Assembly (NCBI GenBank): GCA_033856175.1
Contig: JAWVFK010000006.1
Location: 74,426 to 138,425, forward strand
DNA length: 64,000 bases
Direction of reading: 5' to 3'
Source of the DNA: JAWVFK01 sp033856175
GTDB lineage: Bacteria > Actinomycetota > Thermoleophilia > Solirubrobacterales > 70-9
Below the pieces are notes generated by a model. That model had not been told where the DNA came from, searched no databases, and saw only the letters and a list, made by a program, of their open reading frames with translations. Below, in pieces: positions 15,598 through 25,043 of the stretch (positions are counted from its first letter, which is position 1; each line of letters opens with the position of its first letter). The position numbers and the translations under genes are program-made.

Positions 15598-16500
15598 ATG
15601 GATCGCACGCTGTTCGTACGAGCTCGGATGAGCCTGGCCGTCACCGCGGCTGCGCTCGGGTTGTCGGCGCTGGCGCCGGCGCTTGCTCAGGCCGGGGTCG
15701 CTGCTGGTGCGGGCGTGAGCTTTCCGACGACGGTCAGCGTCGGCGATACGGGGGTCGCTGCCTCGATCACGATGTCGAACCAGGACACCGCGCCTAATCA
15801 GGCGGATACGAACACGGTTTGCAATGCGGGTGACACGGCGCCACCGTGTTCTTCTCCCGAACGGGGAATAGTCCTCACCCCGGCGTGCAAGCAGCTCGCC
15901 GCTGGTGCCTGTACAGCGGCCGGCGCCGAGCCGGGTGTGTTCCAGATCTCCACGTCGGGAATCGGCAAGGCGGGGACTGCATGCGCCGGCGTCAGCTTCA
16001 GCACCGCACTAATCGACGCAACGTTTGGAACGGTGCGGTTCACGCCGCAACCGGGTGCGCACGTATTGCTGCCGGGAGCCTCCTCCTCCTGTGAGATCGA
16101 CTTCACCGTCGACGTGCTCAAGCAGCCAACGGTTGATGAGGATCCTGGAACACCTGGCATCCAGACCGGTCAATCGACTGAGCACACGCAAATCGACGGA
16201 GCCTTCAATGCTTTTGCGCGTTCCTCTTCCATCACCACCGTCCTCCCCGACACCACCGCCCCACTCACCATCTTCGGCTCGAAGACGATCAAACGCTCCG
16301 CCCGCAAGGCCATCTTCCACTTCTCCTCGAACGAGCTCGGCTCGACCTTCCTCTGCAAGCTCGACAGCAGGCCGTTCTCCCGTTGCTCCTCGCCGAAGAA
16401 GTACCGCCACCTCGCGCTCGGCAAGCACAAGTTCAAGGTCAGGGCGCGCGACGCCGCCGGCAACCTCGGCAACACGATCGTCAAGAAGTTCACGATCTAG
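15598..16500 (+). CDS. Secreted protein with C-terminal Ig-like domain
   Basis: A 300-residue exported protein. The signal peptide ends at about residue 32 (APALAQAG). The middle part (35-210) is Thr/Ser-rich, contains several Cys residues and resembles a secreted beta-sandwich of unknown family. The C-terminal 85 residues, from DTTAPLTIFGSKTIK through SNELGSTFLCKLDSRPFSRC to KFKVRARDAAGNLGN, form the Ig-like domain often seen at the ends of surface proteins in Solirubrobacterales. A strong ribosome-binding site precedes the ATG. Likely role: cell-surface or extracellular, function unknown. Confidence 0.78.
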   Translation: MDRTLFVRARMSLAVTAAALGLSALAPALAQAGVAAGAGVSFPTTVSVGDTGVAASITMSNQDTAPNQADTNTVCNAGDTAPPCSSPERGIVLTPACKQLAAGACTAAGAEPGVFQISTSGIGKAGTACAGVSFSTALIDATFGTVRFTPQPGAHVLLPGASSSCEIDFTVDVLKQPTVDEDPGTPGIQTGQSTEHTQIDGAFNAFARSSSITTVLPDTTAPLTIFGSKTIKRSARKAIFHFSSNELGSTFLCKLDSRPFSRCSSPKKYRHLALGKHKFKVRARDAAGNLGNTIVKKFTI

Positions 16501-16590
16501 CTGCCCGATCGTCCAGCGACCTGATCGCAACCTGAACAGGCCGGGCCCTGTTTAGGAAACGCATACATACGGACGCCAGCGTGTGGCGCC

Positions 16591-17868
16591 ATGACGACGA
16601 CCCTGCAGCGCGACAAGGCCCCGACCACCCCGCGAGACAATGGCTCGGCCCGCTCCCTCGGCCGTCAGATGCTCAACAAGGTTCCGGAGGTCACGCTCTA
16701 CTTCTGGGTCATCAAGGTCCTCTGCACGACCGTCGGCGAGACCGCCGCCGACTACCTCAACGACACGCTCGGCTTCGGCCTGACCAACACGACCTACGTG
16801 ATGGGCGCGCTGCTGATCGCGACGCTGGTGGCCCAGTTCGGCTCGCGGCGCTACAAGCCGGGCATCTACTGGCTCGCGGTCGTCCTGATCAGCGTCGTCG
16901 GCACCCTGATCACCGACAACCTGACCGACAACCTCGGCGTCGCTCTCGAGACGACGACGATCGTCTTCAGCATCGTCCTGGCGGCGACGTTCGGGGCCTG
17001 GTTCGCGAGTGAGCGGACGCTGTCGATCCACACGATCTTCACCACTCGGCGCGAGGCCTGGTACTGGCTGACGGTGCTCTTCACCTTTTGCCTCGGCACC
17101 GCGGCCGGCGACCTCGCCGCCGAGCGGCTGAGCCTCGGCTTCCTCAATTCGGTCTTCATCTTCGGCGGGCTGATCGCGATCATCACCGTCGCCCACCTAC
17201 GCTTTCGGATGAACGCGATCCTCGCTTTCTGGCTCGCCTACATCCTCACCCGCCCGCTCGGCGCCTCGATCGGCGACTACCTCTCCCAGCCGAAGGCCGA
17301 CGGCGGCCTCGGCCTCGGGACGACCGTGACCAGCGCGATCTTCCTCTCGGCGATCCTCGGCCTCGTCGTCTACCTGGCGGTCACGAGGCGCGACGTGATC
17401 CCGGTCGACACCGAGACCCTGACCCCGGGCGCCGACCAGCAGGCGCACGTCCTCGTCGTCGCCAATAAGACGGCGGCGACGGCGGCACTGATCGAAGCGG
17501 TGCGCAGGCGCGCTGCGGCCGGGCCGGCAAAGTTCTTCCTGCTGGTCCCGAACCCTGACGACCACCTCGTCTTCGACCGCAACAGCAGGGACGTCCACAT
17601 CGGCGAACAGGTGCTGGCGCTCGCGCTGCCGCTGCTGCAGCGGGCGGCCGGCGGCGAGGTCGAGGGCCGCGTCGCCGCCAGCCCCAACGCCTACGACGAC
17701 ATCGTCGCCGAGCTCGAGAGCGGCAGCTACGAGGAGGTCATCCTTTCGACGCTGCCGAGCCACGTCTCGCACTGGCTCCACGTCGACCTGCCGGATCGCA
17801 TCGCCGACCTCGGCTACCCGGTGACGACGGTCACGCCGGAGCCCGACCGCGAGCCCGTCGCGGCCTAG
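16591..17868 (+). CDS. COG4705-type membrane protein fused to a USP-like domain
   Basis: A 425-residue protein. Residues 25-270 are membrane-embedded and built from repeated helices carrying a G-E/D-x3-D motif: TTVGETAADYLN, LITDNLTDNLG, LGTAAGDLAAERLSLG and RPLGASIGDYLSQP. This repeat is the mark of the uncharacterised COG4705 family. Residues 285-425 form a soluble alpha/beta domain (HVLVVANKTAATAALIEAV, FFLLVPNP, EEVILSTLPSHVSHWLHVD) similar to UspA-like nucleotide-binding domains. The fusion suggests a transporter-like core controlled by a cytosolic sensor. Regulation is not evident from the sequence. Confidence 0.75.
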   Translation: MTTTLQRDKAPTTPRDNGSARSLGRQMLNKVPEVTLYFWVIKVLCTTVGETAADYLNDTLGFGLTNTTYVMGALLIATLVAQFGSRRYKPGIYWLAVVLISVVGTLITDNLTDNLGVALETTTIVFSIVLAATFGAWFASERTLSIHTIFTTRREAWYWLTVLFTFCLGTAAGDLAAERLSLGFLNSVFIFGGLIAIITVAHLRFRMNAILAFWLAYILTRPLGASIGDYLSQPKADGGLGLGTTVTSAIFLSAILGLVVYLAVTRRDVIPVDTETLTPGADQQAHVLVVANKTAATAALIEAVRRRAAAGPAKFFLLVPNPDDHLVFDRNSRDVHIGEQVLALALPLLQRAAGGEVEGRVAASPNAYDDIVAELESGSYEEVILSTLPSHVSHWLHVDLPDRIADLGYPVTTVTPEPDREPVAA

Positions 17869-17915
17869 GGAACGGTGGTCTGGGGGCGCCGCCCGGCGCC
17901 GCGGCGGTTCTCCGT

Positions 17916-18284
17916 CTAGACCGCGTTGACGACGCCGACGAGGTGTCCCTCGGGGTCGGTGAACTGGCCGATCACGATCCGCTCCATGATCGTCTCCGGT
18001 CCCATCACGCGGGTGCCGCCGAGCTCCTCGGCCTTGGCGAGCGCCGCTTCGACGTCGGGGACGCCGACGTAGAAGGTGACGTGGCCGTCGTAGCCCTCGG
18101 GACCGGTGCCGACGCCGCCGCCGATGCCGGCGCCCTCGGGACCGAGGTTCTCCTCACGCGAGACGATCCCGTAGTCCATCGGGTTGTCGGCGTTGAAATT
18201 CCAATCGAACAGCTCCGAGTAGTAGCTGCGGAGCTTTCCCCCGTCCTTGCCGATGACCTCGAAGTGCATTACCGGCTGACCCAT
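17916..18284 (-). CDS. VOC-fold protein
   Basis: A 122-residue VOC protein beginning MGQPVMHFEVIGKDGGKL with SYYSELFDWNF, the opening often seen in single-domain 'hydroxylase CFP30B-like' proteins. It closes with GQFTDPEGHLVGVVNAV. A GAAGGAGGAAGC ribosome-binding site precedes the ATG. An AT-rich inverted repeat 65 bases upstream (18349-18365) may be its operator. It is related to each half of the two-domain VOC protein at 31317. Confidence 0.82.
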   Translation of the reverse strand: MGQPVMHFEVIGKDGGKLRSYYSELFDWNFNADNPMDYGIVSREENLGPEGAGIGGGVGTGPEGYDGHVTFYVGVPDVEAALAKAEELGGTRVMGPETIMERIVIGQFTDPEGHLVGVVNAV

Positions 18285-18348
18285 GCTTCCTCCTTCTGCA
18301 CCGCAGCGGGCGGCGCCTGGTGGTTTGACCTTCTCAGACTCTTGCAGT

Positions 18349-18365
18349 GATATTTAGAAAATATC
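18349..18365. promoter_or_regulatory. AT-rich inverted repeat, possible operator
   Basis: GATATTT, three bases, then AAATATC: a perfect 7-bp repeat made almost entirely of A and T in a GC-rich genome. It sits between the end of the FAD oxidoreductase gene and the start of the VOC gene, about 65 bases upstream of the latter, where a repressor could act. Confidence 0.4.
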
Positions 18366-18371
18366 TTTGAA

Positions 18372-19799
18372 TCATCGGTCCTGGGAGCCCGCGAGCCACT
18401 CGAGCGCCGAGCGCGCCGCGTTGTAGCCGCCCATGCCGTGGACGCCGGGGCCGGGCGGGGTCGCGGCGGAGCAGATGAAGACGCCGGGGATGCCGGTGGC
18501 GTAGGGATCGCGGGCCAGGCGCGGGCGGATCAGCATCTGAACCGGGGTGTTGGCGCCGGTGGCGATGTCGCCGCCGACGTAGTTGGCGTTGCCGGTGGCG
18601 AGGTCGGCCGGTGAGCGAACGGCGGTCGCGGCGAGCCGCTCGCGCAGGCCGGGGGCGAAGCGCTCGATCTGGTCGATCAGGGCGCCCTCGGCGTCTCCTT
18701 CGTAGCCGTTGGGGACGTGGGCGTAGGCCCAGATCGGATGGAGATCGCCCGCCGAGCGTCCGGGGTCGGCCAGGTACTGCTGGCCGACGAGGACGAAGGG
18801 CCGCTCGGGCATCTGGCCCCGGGTGATCGCCCTCTCAGCGGCGACCGTCTCCTCGAAGTCGCCGATCACGTGGACCGTGCCGGCCCTGCGGCAGGCCTCG
18901 TTCGCCCAGGGGATGCCGCCCTCGACCGCGAGGTCGACCTTGAAGGCCGCGGGGCCGTGGCGATAGCGCCGGTAGGCGCGGCGGACCGGCGCCGGCAATC
19001 TCTCTCCGGCGATCTCGGCGATCGCGCCGGGGGCGAGGTCGAAGACGACGATCTCCGCCTTCGGAAGGTCGGTCATCGAGGTCACCCGGACCCCGGTCTC
19101 GATCGTGCCGCCGTGCTCTGCCAGGACCGAGGCCAGCGCGTCGCTGATCGCGCGCGAGCCGCCGCGGGCTACGGGCCAGCCGAAGCGGTGACAGGCCGAG
19201 ATCAGCGCCATGCCGACGGCCGAGCTCATCGGCCCGGTCAGCGGCGCCATCGCGTGGGCGGCGACGCCGCCGAACAGCGCCCTCGCCTGCGGGCCCTTCC
19301 AGCGCCTGGTCAGCATCGTCGCCGGCAGCGCCGCCGCCAAGCCGAAGCGGCCGAGGCGGATCGGATGGCGGGGCAGGTGGAGGACCGGGCGCAGCAGATC
19401 CTCGTTGAGGGCTTCGAACGAGGCGGAGGCGGCGCCGAAGGTGCGGCGCCAGGCGCGGCCGTCGCCGCCGAGGCCGGCGGCGGTCTCCTCGATCGAGCGC
19501 ACCAGCACGCCGGCGCTGCCGTCGTCGAGCGGGTGGGCGAGGTCGACCTCGGGATAGCGCCACTCGAGGCCGTGCTTCTCGAGCTCGAGCGCACGCAGGA
19601 AGGGCGACCCGGCCCCCATTGGATGAACGGCGGAGCAGTGGTCGTGGAGAAGACCGGGGAGGGTCAGCTCGCTGGTCCGCGTACCGCCGCCGATCGTCTC
19701 CTCGGCCTCGAGCACGGTGACCCGCACCCCCTCGCGGGCCAGCGCGACCGCGCAGGCCAGCCCGTTGGGGCCGGAGCCGACGACGACTGCTTCGCTCAC
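18372..19799 (-). CDS. FAD-dependent oxidoreductase (phytoene-dehydrogenase-like)
   Basis: A 475-residue flavoenzyme. The FAD-binding Rossmann motif VVVGSGPNGLACAVALAREG is at residues 6-25, followed by VLEAEETIGGGTRT. The C-terminal flavin motif is PPGPGVHGMGGYNAARSAL. This matches the carotenoid desaturase/'NAD(P)/FAD-dependent' amine-oxidase-like group. The start is GTG at 19799, overlapping the TGA of the upstream DUF3556 gene (GTGA), so the two are translationally coupled and likely act together. Substrate unknown, perhaps a lipid or isoprenoid given the membrane partner. Confidence 0.88.
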   Translation of the reverse strand: MSEAVVVGSGPNGLACAVALAREGVRVTVLEAEETIGGGTRTSELTLPGLLHDHCSAVHPMGAGSPFLRALELEKHGLEWRYPEVDLAHPLDDGSAGVLVRSIEETAAGLGGDGRAWRRTFGAASASFEALNEDLLRPVLHLPRHPIRLGRFGLAAALPATMLTRRWKGPQARALFGGVAAHAMAPLTGPMSSAVGMALISACHRFGWPVARGGSRAISDALASVLAEHGGTIETGVRVTSMTDLPKAEIVVFDLAPGAIAEIAGERLPAPVRRAYRRYRHGPAAFKVDLAVEGGIPWANEACRRAGTVHVIGDFEETVAAERAITRGQMPERPFVLVGQQYLADPGRSAGDLHPIWAYAHVPNGYEGDAEGALIDQIERFAPGLRERLAATAVRSPADLATGNANYVGGDIATGANTPVQMLIRPRLARDPYATGIPGVFICSAATPPGPGVHGMGGYNAARSALEWLAGSQDR

Positions 19800-21553
19800 G
19801 TCGCAGCCGGGGCGGCGCCGGCGCTCGCCCGTGCCTTCGTCACATGGACCGGGAACTCCCCGGACTCGTCGAGCCAGGGCTCGCGCTCGACCATGTCGGC
19901 GACCTCGACCCAGCCCTCCTCGATCAGGCCGCTGGCGGCGTCGAAGATGCGGTAGCGCTGGCGCTGAATGTGTGCCGGCTGCGACTCCAGCGTGACGATC
20001 CGCAGCTGGCCCTCGGCGAAGCCGCACTGCTCCTGGATCGCGGCGAGCAGCTGGTCGTCGTGGAAATGGCCGTCGCCGAAGTTCCAGCCGTTGACGACGC
20101 CGGAGATCAGCTCGCCCTCACGCACGTGATAGTTCTCGACGTCGTCGACCGCTCGCGGCAGCAGCCCGTTGAGCGCCCGGCCGTGGGCGTGCATCGAGCG
20201 AAAGGCGAGGCCCTTGGCGAGCAGGACCTCGGCGGTGTCGCGGTCGTAGAAGCGCGAGAGCTGCTCGACGACGATCGACGCCGGCTTGTAGACGTCGCGG
20301 TCGAGCTTCTCCTCGGCGCCGCTGGCCTTCTCGAACAGCCACTGGCTGGAGGCCCAGTTGCCGGCGTAGTAGCGCATCGAGTGCAGGAAGGAGACCTTGT
20401 CCGGCCAGAGGTTGCCGACGATCGGGGTCAGCACGCCGACGACCAGCAGGATCGCGATCAGCAGCGGGTCATCGAGCGTCGACAGCGGCACGTCGCCGTA
20501 GTGGCCGAAGAGGAAGAGCAGGCCGAAGATCATGAACAGGTTCCACTCCAGCGGCACGGCCAGCGGGAACGTCGAGGTGATGTGGATGTGGAAGATCACC
20601 ATCCCGGCGACGGCGAGCGTGCCGATCGTGCCGCCGTTGCTGAGCAGCAGGACGACCGGCAGGCTGAGCTCGATCGCCGTCCCCATGTGGGCCGAGAGCG
20701 CGGCGTAGCGCGAGGGGATCAGGTCGTCGGGGTGGTGGCGGTAGAGCTTTGCCTTGGCCCGGCGCGAGCGGTTCCAGGGCGTGTTGCTGATCATCACCGA
20801 GACGACGAAGGGGAAGTGGCGGTTGAACTTCGAGCTCGCCGCGCCGAGCCAGATGCAGACGAGGACGATCTGCGAGGCGACGATCATGTTGTGGAGGGGG
20901 AAGAGGAAGACGATCAGCAGGAAGCCGTAGACCTCGGGCCGAGCCCCGAGGTAGGCGACCTTGTCGCGGAGGCCGAGCAGGGCGAGGCAGCCGAGCAGCA
21001 CCGCGATCGCCGCCGGCTGGAGTCGGCCGCCGGGGGTGCCCGGCACCGCCTCTCCATGTGAGACCAGCAGGAAGACGCCGGTGGCAAGCACCCCGGCATA
21101 GAGGGCGACATCGATGAGCGTTCGGCGCGAGCCCCTGGTCAGCGGCACCCGGCCGGGCCAGGGGGGCAGCCGCACCGTCCCCGGCCGCAGCCAGTAGAGG
21201 ACGCCGCCGATCGGCGGCACGAAGCGCAGCGTCAGCGGCATCGAGCCGCAGCCGAGGCCGAGGATCTCCCAGAGGAGCGTCCAGACGACGAGCTTCTGGA
21301 AGACGATCGGCCAAAACCACCAATCGCCGATGTCGCCGAGGCCGCCGATCCCCGGTGTCGTCGCCGCGATCGTCAGCGCCGCGCCGAGGACGAAGACGAC
21401 GAGCTTGAGGATGTAGGCGAGATAGACGGCGGTCGGCGAGCCGAGGCCGTTGATCGCCCAGTCCTGAGCGAGCGGCCGGATCCGCGACAGGTGTGGCAGC
21501 CGCTTCCACTCCTCGACCTCGAAGGGAGGCGGAGCGGGCGCTAGGAAGCTGAT
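19796..21553 (-). CDS. DUF3556 membrane protein without a standard start codon
   Basis: The frame is open from 21577 to 19796. DUF3556-like sequence begins at about 21553 with ISFLAPAPPPFEVEEWKRL, then FQKLVVWTLLWEILGLGCGS, FVPPIGGVLYWLRPGTVRLP, FPLHNMIVASQIV and SNTPWNRSR, and ends in a soluble domain. The family is known from mycobacteria, length about 580, which matches 585 residues from 21553. Yet no ATG, GTG or TTG lies in frame before the internal ATG at 21241. The family start aligns with an ATC codon at 21551-21553. Either ATC is used, or the start codon has mutated, or there is a frameshift. Several membrane segments; function unknown. Confidence 0.75.
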   Translation of the reverse strand: MSFLAPAPPPFEVEEWKRLPHLSRIRPLAQDWAINGLGSPTAVYLAYILKLVVFVLGAALTIAATTPGIGGLGDIGDWWFWPIVFQKLVVWTLLWEILGLGCGSMPLTLRFVPPIGGVLYWLRPGTVRLPPWPGRVPLTRGSRRTLIDVALYAGVLATGVFLLVSHGEAVPGTPGGRLQPAAIAVLLGCLALLGLRDKVAYLGARPEVYGFLLIVFLFPLHNMIVASQIVLVCIWLGAASSKFNRHFPFVVSVMISNTPWNRSRRAKAKLYRHHPDDLIPSRYAALSAHMGTAIELSLPVVLLLSNGGTIGTLAVAGMVIFHIHITSTFPLAVPLEWNLFMIFGLLFLFGHYGDVPLSTLDDPLLIAILLVVGVLTPIVGNLWPDKVSFLHSMRYYAGNWASSQWLFEKASGAEEKLDRDVYKPASIVVEQLSRFYDRDTAEVLLAKGLAFRSMHAHGRALNGLLPRAVDDVENYHVREGELISGVVNGWNFGDGHFHDDQLLAAIQEQCGFAEGQLRIVTLESQPAHIQRQRYRIFDAASGLIEEGWVEVADMVEREPWLDESGEFPVHVTKARASAGAAPAAT

Positions 21554-21660
21554 CGCGTGCCCTTGGTCATGCGGCTCCTATTCGTCGGAAGACGCTGCGA
21601 CCTTACTCCGGCGACGGCTTCAACGGGATGCTCGAGGGGAGGCGCCGGAGGGCGCTCCGA

Positions 21661-23097
21661 TTACGAGCGGGCGGAGAGCCTGATCAGGCGGCGCCCTGGA
21701 GTGCTGAGGGCGAACCCGAGCACCAGCATGAGCAGGCCCGCCAGGGCCGGGACGCGGATGTCCATACCGGTGAAGGGGAGGTCCTGGCGGCCGGCGAGAT
21801 CCTGGGTGGACTGACTGGAAGCGCCGGCGACGTTGATGCCGCTGTCGCCGCCTGAGCCGCCGCCGTTGGTGCCACCGCCCGAGCCACTGCTGCCGCCGCC
21901 TGTGCCGCCGGAGCCGCCGCCTGTGCCCCCTGTGCCGCCACCACCGGGGCCGCCACCACCCGGGCCGGGAAGGGCCGGGATGCTGTTGGTGAAGTTATTG
22001 GTGATCGTCGCCGTGCATTCCACGGTGCCGGCGCCACCCGGTCCCGAGGGGCCTGAGCCGTTGCATTGAGTGAGCGCAGTCGGCAGCCCGGTGCTCTGCG
22101 AGGGAGGCGCCGTGGCGGTGCAGGTCATCGTGCCGCCGATGCCGCCGGAGCCGTTGCACTGCATGATGCTCTGACCTCCGGGGCCGGCGGTGCCGGTGCG
22201 GTTGTTGCCGGCGGGAGTGGCCGTGCAGGTCAGCGTGGTCACCGCGCGGGGGCTCTGGCATTGCCTGACCGTGGAGCTGATCGCCGAGCCGAGCGGGTAG
22301 CCGTCGAGGTTGTTGGTGACCGTGATCGTGCAGGTCACCGTGCTGCCGCCGCCGATGCCTGCGGTGTTGCACTGGGTGATCACCGTGATCGGGGTCGTCG
22401 AGGTCGTGGTGTTGCCGGCCGGGCAGACGACTCCGGTGCACGAGAGCGTCGTGACGATCGTGGCGAGTCCGGTCGGGTTGCCGCCGTTGTAGGCGAAGTT
22501 GTTGGTGACCGTGACGGTGCAGGTGATCGTCGCGCCGCCGACGGTGCCGATGTTGTTGCACTGAGAGACGGTGGCGCCGACCGGCGCAGCGGCGGCGACC
22601 ACTGCCGCCTTCAGCGACCTGGTGGTAACGGGGGCGGGGGTTGGGGCCGCTTCGACGGCCGAGCTCGCGCCAGACGGCTGGCTCGAGGCGGGGTCAGGCG
22701 CGGGAGAGGGAGAGGAGCTGGAGCTGGCGTCTGGCGCAGCCGGCGAGCTGGACGAGCTGGGGGTTGGAGACGTGGAGCCGCCGTCGGCTGATCCGGAGTC
22801 GGTGGCGGCTGCGGGCTCGCTCGGGCTCGGCGGGGGGCTGCTGGTGTCAGCTGCCGAGACAGCGGCGGGTGCAGGCTCGGCGCTCGGCGCCGGACCGGTG
22901 GCGCTGGAGGACGAGTCGCCGCTTGGCGTCGCGTCGCCGTCGGCGGCCGCGGGGGTGCCGGGGGAGTCCTGTGCACGGGCGACGGACTGCGAGGCGATCA
23001 CGCCCATCCCAAGCACGAGTGCGATCAGCATCACTCGCCATGTCGAACCTGCATGCCTGATCGCTGGTTGAGTCTGAGCTTCTAGTGGGCGCTTCAT
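21661..23097 (-). CDS. Cell-wall-anchored LPFTG surface protein
   Basis: A 478-residue sortase substrate. A signal peptide covers residues 1-43 (ending SVARAQ). Residues 45-155 are Ser/Pro/Ala-rich. Residues 165-370 contain imperfect repeats around a Q-C-N-x-G core and T-x-T-C-T-x-T-V-T-N-N segments with paired Cys. A Gly-rich linker leads to LPFTG (440-444), a hydrophobic helix and the basic tail RRLIRLSARS. It would be linked to peptidoglycan by a sortase, which is not in this window. An AAGGAGG ribosome-binding site sits right beside the hairpin at 23114-23146, which suggests post-transcriptional control. Confidence 0.88.
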   Translation of the reverse strand: MKRPLEAQTQPAIRHAGSTWRVMLIALVLGMGVIASQSVARAQDSPGTPAAADGDATPSGDSSSSATGPAPSAEPAPAAVSAADTSSPPPSPSEPAAATDSGSADGGSTSPTPSSSSSPAAPDASSSSSPSPAPDPASSQPSGASSAVEAAPTPAPVTTRSLKAAVVAAAAPVGATVSQCNNIGTVGGATITCTVTVTNNFAYNGGNPTGLATIVTTLSCTGVVCPAGNTTTSTTPITVITQCNTAGIGGGSTVTCTITVTNNLDGYPLGSAISSTVRQCQSPRAVTTLTCTATPAGNNRTGTAGPGGQSIMQCNGSGGIGGTMTCTATAPPSQSTGLPTALTQCNGSGPSGPGGAGTVECTATITNNFTNSIPALPGPGGGGPGGGGTGGTGGGSGGTGGGSSGSGGGTNGGGSGGDSGINVAGASSQSTQDLAGRQDLPFTGMDIRVPALAGLLMLVLGFALSTPGRRLIRLSARS

Positions 23098-23113
23098 CGC
23101 TGCCTCCTTGAAG

Positions 23114-23146
23114 AGCCCCCTAGACCTTCGGGGGGTCTAGGGGGCT
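23114..23146 (-). promoter_or_regulatory. 13-bp hairpin beside the ribosome-binding site of the LPFTG gene
   Basis: Perfect arms at 23114-23126 and 23134-23146 (AGCCCCCTAGACC and its complement), loop of seven. In the minus-strand mRNA the stem ends a few bases before the AAGGAGG site. It has no following T-run, so a leader hairpin or operator is more likely than a terminator. Confidence 0.55.
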
Positions 23147-23295
23147 TGCTGTGAGCAGGTCATGGAGCGCCAAGCGGAAAGGGAATGGACCAATCGGCGC
23201 TGAGACCCGCTTGTCCACCCACTATGGGTGCCGGCGCCGAGGCGCACAATCCCCCGAACGTACGAAAACCGCGGATATCCCCCCGACGTACTAGC

Positions 23296-24012
23296 TCAGA
23301 GGAGCTGGTCGCCCGAGGGCGAGGCGGGATCGCTCGCGTCCCAGCTGATCTGCCCCGTCACCATCGCGATCGCCACAGCGTGTGCACGTGTATGCGCGCC
23401 CAGCTTGGCCATCGCGTTCTGGACGTGCGACTTGACCGTCTCCGGAGACAGGAACAGGCGCTCGGCCACGGAGCCGCTCTGCAGCCCCGAGGCAACCAGC
23501 GTGATCACCTCGCGCTCGCGGTCGGTGAGATGTCCCTGGCCGATGCCCTGCGCCTCGATCGCCCTCCACGCCGCCTCTCGAGCCGATGCGAGCTCGGCAT
23601 GCTCGAGCGAGACCTCATCGGGCGGGATGAAGACCGATAGGTGACGTGCAGGCAGAATGTTGGCGGTGGCGCTGAACTCGACCGGCATCGAGCCTCGGCC
23701 GGGAACGTAGAGCTGGTACCAGCCCTCCGCCGTCCCGGTGGCCAGGAACGCCTGCCATTGCTCCTCCAGGCGCTGGAGCTCGCTCTGAGGCGTGAACTCG
23801 TCCATCGTGTGCCAGGGAATCTCGTCCGGGGGGATCCCCAATAGCGCGCTTGCCCCGGCGTTGCCCGTAACCCAGCGCCGTTGATCGTCGGCGATCAGCA
23901 TCGGATGCCGTGATCGGTCGAATGCCTCTCGCAGGCGCGCTACCGCCTCGGCACCAAATCTGCTGTCTCCAAAGCCCTCAGCGCGAGGAGGGTTTCCGCC
24001 GAACTCATCCAT
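23296..24012 (-). CDS. PAS-LuxR transcriptional regulator
   Basis: A 238-residue regulator. Residues 25-135 form a PAS sensor domain (RHPMLIADDQRRWVTGNAGA, then LLGIPPDEIPWHTMDEFTP). Residues 160-225 form a LuxR/NarL-type DNA-binding domain: LTDREREVITLVASGLQSGS followed by LFLSPETVKSHVQNAMAKLG. There is no receiver domain, so it senses a signal directly through PAS. It lies upstream of the LPFTG gene and divergent from an ABC exporter; either could be a target. The ATG follows a GGGAGAG site. Confidence 0.88.
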   Translation of the reverse strand: MDEFGGNPPRAEGFGDSRFGAEAVARLREAFDRSRHPMLIADDQRRWVTGNAGASALLGIPPDEIPWHTMDEFTPQSELQRLEEQWQAFLATGTAEGWYQLYVPGRGSMPVEFSATANILPARHLSVFIPPDEVSLEHAELASAREAAWRAIEAQGIGQGHLTDREREVITLVASGLQSGSVAERLFLSPETVKSHVQNAMAKLGAHTRAHAVAIAMVTGQISWDASDPASPSGDQLL

Positions 24013-24101
24013 CTCTCCCTAGAAGCTACTCCTCTGACCCCCAAATCCAGGGGGCCACGCCAATCGGGCTCGGCTGACCCGACGCCGCTCGGCCGTGGCT
24101 C

Positions 24102-24107
24102 TAGGCT
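24102..24107 (+). promoter_or_regulatory. -10 box of the second ABC exporter operon
   Basis: TAGGCT, with the ATG at 24123. The leader would be only about eight bases. Confidence 0.35.
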
Positions 24108-24122
24108 CTGCCGGCAGCGACC

Positions 24123-25039
<917 letters not shown>

Positions 25040-25043
<4 letters not shown>

